Origin: an uncultured Eubacteriales bacterium
GTDB taxonomy: Bacteria; Bacillota; Clostridia; Christensenellales; Aristaeellaceae
DNA: 43,909 bases
Direction of reading: 5' to 3'
Assembly (NCBI GenBank): GCA_902788445.1
Contig: CADAKE010000005.1
Span: 1 to 43,909 of the forward strand
Under the pieces are notes generated by a model, which worked only from the letters and a program-made list of their open reading frames with translations, made no database searches and had not been told where the DNA came from. Below are positions 38,223 to 43,909 of the stretch, piece after piece (position 1 is the first letter of the stretch; the number at the start of each line of letters is the position of its first letter). The position numbers were made by a program, and so were the translations under genes.

Positions 38223-39638
38223 ATGAAAAAAGTACTTGCAATCCTGCTGGCACTGGTCATGTGCCTGTCCTGCGTCGGAGCGCTGGCGGAACAAACGGGC
38301 ATCTATGGGTCCAACCCGTCCGTGACCCGCGGCCAAGGCTATTCGATAAACGTGGAAGCCATTACGGAACTGGCCAGGAAAGCCGGTATGCCCGAAAAGG
38401 ATCAGGAGGCGCTTTCCGCCATCCTGGCGGTGATCAGCAGCGCCAGCACCAAAACCGTCACGACTGCAAACGGCAGCCAGGGCGAGCTGTTCCTGAAGGG
38501 CTCCACCATCGCCGACTATGTTCTGGCCGCTGACGGCGATAAAGTCACGATGTCTACCAGCCTGCTGCCCAGCTACACCCTCACCGTGTCCAAGGAAACC
38601 ATCGTCAGCATCGTTGAAAAGCTGATGGAAGCGGCCATGAACAATCTGGAAAAGCTCCAGGCAGTTCTTGAAAAGGACGCGGATAAGCTCCAGGAAGTCC
38701 TTGAAAAAATTGTCAAAGCCTTTGAAGGCGTGAACTTTGCCGCCCTGGATAAGAACTACGCCGCTTACTCCCTGGAATTTGTTGCCGAATTCCTGTCCTC
38801 CGTCACCCTCAGCGACGTAGAAGCCGTCGAGTATACCTTTGAGGAAAAGGGCGTCACTTTCAACGCGAAGCAGACCTTTGAAGTGGATGTTCAGAAGGCG
38901 GTCAACGCGGCCGGCAATCTGATCAACAAAAAGCTCCAGGATGAAAATGTGCCCGCCCTGCTCTCCGCTTTCAACAGCCTGGGCGTCAAGATCACCCTGC
39001 CCAGCGAAGTTTCCGCTGAAACGCTGAAAGTGGAAGACGGCGCCACCTTCCAGGGCACGGTCTATTCCATCGTGGATGCGAACGGCGCAGCCGCTCCCGT
39101 TCCCCAACTCGTCGAGCTGAAAGCCTATAAGGACGGCACGACGGAAGAAGACGTGGACAAAGTCACCATCTACGTTTCTGACGTGGACTGCCTCGTGTGG
39201 CTGACCATGCCCACCAACAGAACCTTTGCTTCCTTCACCGCCGCTCTCGTCGACGAAAACGCCGCGAATTTCAAATACACCCTCACGGATGACGACGGTT
39301 ATTATGCCGTAGACGGCAACGCCGACCTGCTCGACGACGGCACCGTTCTGGTCAACACCGGCCTGTACTGCATGGACCCCGACACCCCCGTGATGGTCGC
39401 GTTTGACGCCGTTACCCCGGGCGGCGAACTGAACCTGCCCCTGTATGGCGACGACAAGACCGTCGTTTCCGTGGAAGAAATGCTGCAGGAAACCGAAGGC
39501 GGCAAGGTCAGCAAGACCGGCGCTCTCCTGATGGTGGATCTGATCAACAATGGTCTGAGCGGCCTGATTCAAAATATCGTGAACGCCATTCCCGATGAGA
39601 TTTCGAACCTGCTGGCTCTGACCGCGCCGCAGAAGTAA
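38223..39638 (+). CDS. Large secreted protein of unknown function
   Basis: 471 residues. The ATG at 38223 lies ten bases after AAAGGAG; other ATGs upstream in frame lack such a site. MKKVLAILLALVMCLSCVGALA is a signal peptide. A Cys lies in its hydrophobic core region, but no clean lipobox (L-x-x-C at the end) is seen. Around residues 140-175 a short helical duplication is visible (EKLQAVLEKDAD / DKLQEVLEKIVK). The C-terminal half has beta-type sequence with many Asp. I recognise no domain. The gene has its own promoter, an upstream palindrome and a strong terminator, and it lies between two paralogous two-component pairs, so it may be one of their targets. Confidence 0.8.
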   Translation: MKKVLAILLALVMCLSCVGALAEQTGIYGSNPSVTRGQGYSINVEAITELARKAGMPEKDQEALSAILAVISSASTKTVTTANGSQGELFLKGSTIADYVLAADGDKVTMSTSLLPSYTLTVSKETIVSIVEKLMEAAMNNLEKLQAVLEKDADKLQEVLEKIVKAFEGVNFAALDKNYAAYSLEFVAEFLSSVTLSDVEAVEYTFEEKGVTFNAKQTFEVDVQKAVNAAGNLINKKLQDENVPALLSAFNSLGVKITLPSEVSAETLKVEDGATFQGTVYSIVDANGAAAPVPQLVELKAYKDGTTEEDVDKVTIYVSDVDCLVWLTMPTNRTFASFTAALVDENAANFKYTLTDDDGYYAVDGNADLLDDGTVLVNTGLYCMDPDTPVMVAFDAVTPGGELNLPLYGDDKTVVSVEEMLQETEGGKVSKTGALLMVDLINNGLSGLIQNIVNAIPDEISNLLALTAPQK

Positions 39639-39672
39639 AATAAACGCGCAAAGAATCATTGATAAGGTTCGG

Positions 39673-39723
39673 GGCTGCCTCAAAACGCCGGATGAAACCG
39701 GGCGTAAGAGGCAGCCTCTTTTT
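39673..39723 (+). terminator. Terminator of the large secreted protein
   Basis: GGCTGCCTC...GAGGCAGCC, with a second inner stem ACGCC...GGGCGT, followed by TCTTTTT. Confidence 0.9.
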
Positions 39724-39778
39724 GCTTGTGTTTAGACGAGGGAATTGTTCGGTGGCTATCTTAGGGACACTTTAACGC

Positions 39779-39806
39779 AGATAGGAGTTAGGAGAGAGGA
39801 GTTATA
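39779..39806 (+). repeat. Family H heptamer array
   Basis: AGATAGG, AGTTAGG, AGAGAGG, AGTTATA, preceded by GGGACACTTTAACG (about 39763), the same kind of boundary seen at 11101 and 37807. Confidence 0.6.
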
Positions 39807-39851
39807 TTATGTTTTCAAAAATACAAGCCGGACTTCCGTCTTTTGATCCAG

Positions 39852-40084
39852 CTATATTTTTCTAAGTAGATACTAATCAATTTAATTATGTAAATCTTTA
39901 TACGTTTGTTGGAATCATGCTGTGTAGGGGCGGATATCATCCGCCCGTTCAGCAATTCTTTACGTTCTTTGCATTCCCATGCCTTGACGCAATTTTACAA
40001 AGCGGGCGGATCATATCCGCCCCTACAATCAATTTGTATAATATCTACCTGTGATGAATAAATCAGTATTTACTTAGAAAATAG
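39852..40084. repeat. Family G palindrome inside an outer inverted repeat
   Basis: The outer ends TTTCTAAGTAGATACT (within 39852-39874) and AGTATTTACTTAGAAA (within 40065-40084) are inverted, with one mismatch. The G cores (39923 and about 40007) lie inside. At about 233 bp with terminal inverted repeats and no ORF it has the form of a MITE. Confidence 0.8.
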
Positions 40085-40100
40085 TAATGGGGGAACCATT

Positions 40101-40463
40101 CCAAAAGGCTTCCCCTTGAAGGCAATGTCGTCAACTTAAGAGAAAATACCAAAGCAATCGACTCAGAAACATTTCAATCAACACCCTACAATGTCATCCC
40201 GAGCGAAGGTGAGCGGGACGCGATCTTTGTCATCCCGAGCGGAGTGGAGCGCCAGCGGAACGGAGTCGAGGGACCTGGGACCTGGGACCTGAAATCGGGG
40301 CATAAAGTTGCTTGGCTGAATATGCTTCTCTTAGGTCCTTCGACTCCGTTCCGCTCTCGCTCCACTCCGCTCAGGATGACATTTAGTTGACTTGTATAAA
40401 GTCTCTGAATCGAAATTGTTCGTCTTAAGTTGACGACATTCCCCTCAAGGGGAAGGCTTTTGG
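40101..40463. repeat. Family T element carrying a family D hairpin
   Basis: The ends CCAAAAGGCTTCCCC and GGGGAAGGCTTTTGG are perfectly inverted, with inner GTCGTCAACTTAAG and CTTAAGTTGACGAC. The D core (40192-40382) has a doubled left arm. Confidence 0.88.
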
Positions 40464-40469
40464 GTTTAC

Positions 40470-40583
40470 TCAGGCCGAAACACAACACACGGCGCAGAGG
40501 ATCGTCCCCACGGAGAAAGCACCGCCGATGGCCGTGGCCGCGACGTCAAAAAATCTCCGATTAATTCTTGAATCTTCCGTTCA
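40470..40583 (-). pseudogene. Open frame without a start codon, possible gene remnant
   Basis: On the minus strand a frame between two TGA codons reads INRRFFDVAATAIGGAFSVG and continues TILCAVCC to its end, like the tail of a membrane protein. It has no ATG, GTG or TTG in a useful place. It lies directly downstream of the PAP2 gene, beside a T element. Confidence 0.2.
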
Positions 40584-40594
40584 TCTTTGGAGCT

Positions 40595-41521
40595 TCAACC
40601 GTTCTTTTTTTCAAATTTGAACAGCATGGGATATACGCCGAACTCCACAAAGGCGATAATGGCGTACCGCGCGCAGCGCACCAGCAGCGCGGCGGTGGTG
40701 CCGCTGGACAGGAATTCCTTGGAGAAGGGCAGCTTGAGCAGGGTGCTCAGCACCAGATAGATTGCCAGCCCGCCCAGCACGCGGAGAGCCATCCAGAGGG
40801 GTTTGCGCGTTTTCTCAAAGCGCACGCAATAATCCTCCAGCAGCGTGCCCCCCATGAAACCGATCAGCAGGCCCATAGCGGTAAAATAATCCGCGGTCTT
40901 GCAGTAGAAAAAGCCGGGAACCGTGAGAACCAGCAGGATGCCGTACAGGCAGAGCGTGTTTTTCACCTTTTTTTGCAGCAGCTGAACCACCATCACGCTG
41001 ATCACGCCCAGCAGCCAGCCCGCCAGCACGTCCGTGGGATAGTGCGCGCCCACCACGAACCGGGAAAACCCGGTGAGCAAAGGAAGCAGAATGGCCGCCG
41101 CTGTCGTCCACCGTTTGCGAATGCCGGAGGCCAGCGAGCAGAACACGGAAGCGGCGTTGGTGGAATGGCCGCTGGGGAAGGAATAGCCCTGGGCGGCGAT
41201 GTCGTAAATGTCCGCCTCCGGCTCCACGACCCGCAGGATCTTGATGTTCTCATGGTCAAAGTACGGCCTGCGGCGCAGGGCGACGTTCTTCGCCATCGTG
41301 TTCCAGGAAAGGCCCATGATGGCGCTCAGGCCTATCGTCCTGCCCAGCTTCTTGTCATAGCTCCAGTACACGAAGCCCACGATCAGGATGAGCAGCAATT
41401 CTTCTCCAAACATGGAAAAAAGCGAAATGATCGAAATTCCCGTACTGCCAATGTGGGCCTGAAGCCATTCCATCAGGCTGACTTCCCATGGGAAGAAAAA
41501 CGTGTTGCCGGTTGCTGTCAT
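40595..41521 (-). CDS. PAP2-family membrane phosphatase
   Basis: 308 residues with about eight membrane helices. The three PAP2 motifs are intact: KNVALRRRPY (KxxxxxxRP), SFPSGHST (PSGH) and SRFVVGAHYPTDVLAG (SRxxxxxHxxxD). Such enzymes dephosphorylate phosphatidate or undecaprenyl pyrophosphate at the outer face of the membrane, and the latter would link it to wall synthesis. The ATG at 41521 lies nine bases after AGGAGG; the ATG at 41530 directly touches that site and is unlikely. The C-terminal extension of about 110 residues with more helices is longer than in the smallest PAP2 proteins. The gene has its own promoter at 41603-41631. Confidence 0.92.
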   Translation of the reverse strand: MTATGNTFFFPWEVSLMEWLQAHIGSTGISIISLFSMFGEELLLILIVGFVYWSYDKKLGRTIGLSAIMGLSWNTMAKNVALRRRPYFDHENIKILRVVEPEADIYDIAAQGYSFPSGHSTNAASVFCSLASGIRKRWTTAAAILLPLLTGFSRFVVGAHYPTDVLAGWLLGVISVMVVQLLQKKVKNTLCLYGILLVLTVPGFFYCKTADYFTAMGLLIGFMGGTLLEDYCVRFEKTRKPLWMALRVLGGLAIYLVLSTLLKLPFSKEFLSSGTTAALLVRCARYAIIAFVEFGVYPMLFKFEKKNG

Positions 41522-41602
41522 TCTATTCATCCTCCTTGTATGGCGTTATTTGCCAATTTTTTGCAGCGAATCGTCATTTTTGGCGCGTATGGTTTCAAAG
41601 AT

Positions 41603-41631
41603 ACTATACTCGTTTTCTGTTGAAACATCAA
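41603..41631 (-). promoter_or_regulatory. Promoter of the PAP2 gene
   Basis: On the minus strand TTGATG (41631-41626), a 17-base spacer and TATAGT (41608-41603). The rest of the gap 41632-41822 shows no gene or repeat. Confidence 0.65.
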
Positions 41632-41822
41632 GAAGATATTTCTAAATGTCAAGCCCTTTCTATGTACGCCGGAAATGCTCCCTGCGGTGGCTTTTGACAC
41701 CCATCCGTTCAGCACAGAATCTTTTCCATGGTAAAAATATTCTTTCCGTCTCTGTATTCATAGGTCCCTCTGTCCATGCTCTGCTTAACCATGTAACTTC
41801 TTTATTCATTTCGATCAGGTAT

Positions 41823-43139
41823 TTATTTTATTGTTCTGTCGGGAATCGTCACCGTCACCACCGTTCCGCCGCCGTCGTTGGGCGCGATGGCCAGGCTGCC
41901 GCCGCACATCAGTTCAAGCCTTTGCTGGATGTTTTTCAGCGCGATATGGGTCTCGCTGCCGTCGGCGAGGTGGAAGCCGCAGCCGTCGTCCGTGACGGCA
42001 ATCTCGCTTCCGTCCTTCGTTTTCCGCGTCCGGATGGAAATACGCAGCGGGTCGGAGTCCGGGTTCATGCCGTGCTTGACCGCGTTTTCCACGATGGGCT
42101 GCAAGGTCAGCGGCGGCACGCGGAACATGGTGTGCGGCGTGTCGTAATCCACAAACAGCCTGTCCTCGTATTGGGCCTGCTCCACGGCCAGATAGGCCCG
42201 GGTGTGCTCCAGCTCCGCGGTAAAAGGAATGGGCTTGTCGCTTGCGACGGCGGTGAAGTTCTTGCGCAGGTAAGTGGTAAAATCCATAATGACCTTCTGG
42301 GCCAGATCCGGATTCTGTTTACAGAGGCAGTAGATGCTCGTCAGGGTGTTGTAGATGAGGTGGGGCCGCATTTGCAGCACCATGATGCTGGCCCGCTGGT
42401 TGGCGATCTCCTGCTGGTTCCGGGCGATTTCCCGCTGCTGCCGGGCAATCTCCTCCTGCTGGCGGATGGACTGGTCGATGCTGTCCGTGAGGATGAACAG
42501 GAACATGAACAGCGAAGCGACCGCCATACCCAGGCCGATGATATACAGCCCATAGAAGAACATCTGGACGATCATCGCGGCCATGGGTACGGCGACGTAA
42601 ATGAGCTGGGCGGCAAACTGCCTGCGGGTCAGCTTTTTCCGCCTGATCAGCAGCGCGCAAAGATTCACCGCCATCATTGCCACCGGCGGCGCCAGCAGCA
42701 CCGGATACCACGGCCCGCGGAAATACCGGTTGTCCGGTGTGAAGTAATAGATGAAGGTGGTAAACTGCGTCACGGTCAGCAGCGCGAAATACACCAGCCA
42801 CAGCCCGACCATGGCGTACAGCAGCCCGCTTTTCCGGTGGAGCTCGCCGCAGCAATGAAGCAAATACACCGTCAGCAGGAGCGGAAGGATCGAGGCAATG
42901 AGCGATTCCGCGAACAGGGTGAATTTGGTCATCGCCACCCGCTCCGGGGACAGGCTGAACAATTCTTCGGCCAGTCCCACCGCCACGCACAGCACCATCA
43001 GGGAAAACAGCACGGCGAAGAACCGCCTGTTCCACTTTTCCAGGCCGGGGCTCAGCAGCGCCAGCAGCAGCCCCAGCGCCATCAGCAGCAGCGCGGCGAC
43101 GGTCAGCACGAAATTAGGCAGCGCCAGCCATCCGGTCAT
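41823..43139 (-). CDS. LytS-like sensor histidine kinase (pair 2)
   Basis: 438 residues. About seven membrane helices fill residues 5-215, and a coiled linker with a QQxEIARN-type repeat (RQQEEIARQQREIARNQQEI) leads to the H-box LQMRPHLIYNTLTSIYC. The ATPase has QPIVENAVKHG, VTDDGCGF and NDGGGTVVTV. It is a paralogue of 35444-36724: the kinase half is close to identical, the sensor half is not, and the linker is longer here. PHF of the usual H-box reads PHL. The ATG start overlaps the regulator stop by four bases. Confidence 0.92.
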   Translation of the reverse strand: MTGWLALPNFVLTVAALLLMALGLLLALLSPGLEKWNRRFFAVLFSLMVLCVAVGLAEELFSLSPERVAMTKFTLFAESLIASILPLLLTVYLLHCCGELHRKSGLLYAMVGLWLVYFALLTVTQFTTFIYYFTPDNRYFRGPWYPVLLAPPVAMMAVNLCALLIRRKKLTRRQFAAQLIYVAVPMAAMIVQMFFYGLYIIGLGMAVASLFMFLFILTDSIDQSIRQQEEIARQQREIARNQQEIANQRASIMVLQMRPHLIYNTLTSIYCLCKQNPDLAQKVIMDFTTYLRKNFTAVASDKPIPFTAELEHTRAYLAVEQAQYEDRLFVDYDTPHTMFRVPPLTLQPIVENAVKHGMNPDSDPLRISIRTRKTKDGSEIAVTDDGCGFHLADGSETHIALKNIQQRLELMCGGSLAIAPNDGGGTVVTVTIPDRTIK

Positions 43140-43738
43140 TCCTGATCGCCTCCCCAGTTTGAAATGGGATAGCGCAGCAGCCGCATTTGCTCGAGCACCG
43201 CTTCCTTTGTGATCGGCTTGAGCAGAAAGCCGCAGGCGCCTGTGCTCCAGGCGTCAAAGGAATACCCGACATACGAGGTCAGGAACACCACGTTGGCGTG
43301 GGGATTGATTTGAAGCAATGTGCGGCACAGGTCAAGGCCGCTCGTGTTCCCCAGCTCGATATCCAGGAAGGCCAGCGCCACCGGATTTGCCCGCGCGTAT
43401 TCGATGGCTTCCGAGGGCCGGGTAAAGCCGATCACCGTGGCCTTTGGCATCGTCTCTTCCAGAATGAGCAGGCCGTCTGTGAGAATGATCTTGCTGTCGT
43501 CCACGATAATCACGTTGGGGCTTTCTTCGCTCTGCGCCGCGAGCTGAAACAGCTCCTGGGCTTCCACCTCGAGACACTTGGCGATTCGCGGAATCATGGT
43601 TGCGTCCGGAAGCCTGGTGGCGTTTTCCCAGCGGGCGATGGTGGAATGGGTGACAAAAAGCCGCTGGCCCAGTTCCTTCTGCGTAAGCCCCTTTTCTTCC
43701 CTCAGCTTCCGCAGGGTCTTTGCAAATAAAGTATTCAA
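43136..43738 (-). CDS. Response regulator with N-terminal XRE helix-turn-helix (pair 2)
   Basis: 200 residues, the same length as its paralogue at 36721-37323. The helix-turn-helix is LRKLREEKGLTQKELGQRL with THSTIARWENATRLP. The receiver domain has VIIVDDSKIIL, LAFLDIELG, VFLTSYVGYSFDAW and LLKPITKE. The start is TTG with a weak upstream GGGG, so translation may be low. Recognition helices of the two paralogues differ only slightly (NHSTVARWENAS versus THSTIARWENAT), so they could share binding sites. The order regulator then kinase, with overlap, is the same in both pairs. Confidence 0.9.
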   Translation of the reverse strand: MNTLFAKTLRKLREEKGLTQKELGQRLFVTHSTIARWENATRLPDATMIPRIAKCLEVEAQELFQLAAQSEESPNVIIVDDSKIILTDGLLILEETMPKATVIGFTRPSEAIEYARANPVALAFLDIELGNTSGLDLCRTLLQINPHANVVFLTSYVGYSFDAWSTGACGFLLKPITKEAVLEQMRLLRYPISNWGGDQE

Positions 43739-43831
43739 TCAAGGCACCCCGATTGTTTCCTGATATTGATAATCAATTGACGCATGACGGGTTTTATACT
43801 ATTCGCGTTCTACGTGTCGTGTTGTCAAGGC

Positions 43832-43900
43832 TAAAAAAGCACGAGGCGAGGGCCTGTGCGGCCCTCGTGCACCTGCACCAGGAGGTTTCACCTCCTGGAC
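43832..43900 (-). terminator. Terminator of an off-window minus-strand gene, with a second hairpin
   Basis: On the minus strand GCACGAGG...CCTCGTGC, with an inner GAGGGCC-GCACA-GGCCCTC option, is followed by six T. A separate perfect hairpin, CCAGGAGGT-TTC-ACCTCCTGG (plus strand), lies at about 43879-43899. Together they mark the end of a gene to the right of the window. Confidence 0.6.
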
Positions 43901-43909
43901 CTCTTGCCC

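Noticed and set aside
38193..39683. Minus-strand frame of 496 codons opposite the large secreted protein
   Set aside because: The plus-strand frame has a signal peptide, ribosome binding site, promoter and terminator; the minus frame has none.

Overview
The window looks like a chromosomal stretch of an uncultured, endospore-forming Firmicute of the class Clostridia. The evidence is an uninterrupted mother-cell sigma factor (SigK-type), a SpoVD-like PASTA penicillin-binding protein, a MurE with the meso-diaminopimelate motif DNPR, canonical TTGACA/TATAAT promoters with strong AGGAGG ribosome binding sites, and a fairly high G+C content in the coding parts. A Christensenellales/Aristaeellaceae-like lineage is my guess only.

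Layout. 1-4200: secreted and membrane proteins, including a frameshifted secreted protein, a membrane protein coupled to a NAGPA-like exported-domain protein, and a prephenate dehydratase with a signal peptide. 4400-9500: CstA transporter, an ECF sigma/anti-sigma pair with a candidate autoregulatory promoter, pfkA, and a convergent tRNA-Trp. 9600-11100: MATE transporter. 11200-18200: three cyclic-di-GMP genes in a row (LacI-sensor GGDEF synthase, PAS-GGDEF-EAL, tandem HD/HD-GYP), each separated and flanked by one copy of the same inverted-repeat element. 18200-28900 (minus strand): a division/cell-wall (dcw) cluster in the order mraZ, ftsL-like, PASTA PBP, murE, mraY, murD, a GIY-YIG nuclease gene, ftsW/spoVE. 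rsmH and murF are missing from their usual slots, and the slots hold large repeat blocks. 29200-30500: metallophosphoesterase and zinc-ribbon protein. 30500-34950: secreted CAP-domain protein with a long 5' leader, an N-terminally short DnaC-like ATPase, sigK and a helical protein. 35400-43750: two paralogous two-component pairs (XRE-HTH/receiver regulator plus LytS-like kinase) around a large secreted protein and a PAP2 phosphatase.

The most striking property is the intergenic DNA. Four repeat classes fill nearly every long gap. Family T: elements of about 290-360 bp bounded by inverted CCAAAAG-CCTTCCCC ends. Family D: hairpins with GTCATCCCGA...TCGGGATGAC ends and inner GGGACCT/AGGTCCC arms. 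Family G: GTAGGGGCGGAT...ATCCGCCCCTAC palindromes. Family H: strictly 7-nt-periodic arrays whose word drifts (for example ATTGCCT to AATCCCT, or GATTAGG to AGAGTGC) while the 7-nt register is kept. Families are nested inside one another (D inside T; H plus D inside an element ending in a CTTTAAG inverted repeat).

The c-di-GMP genes probably form a signal-turnover locus (one cyclase, two likely phosphodiesterases). The dcw genes make peptidoglycan precursor and septal wall, and the two-component pairs may control the secreted protein and phosphatase between them. All functional statements come from reading motifs by eye; no database search was run.
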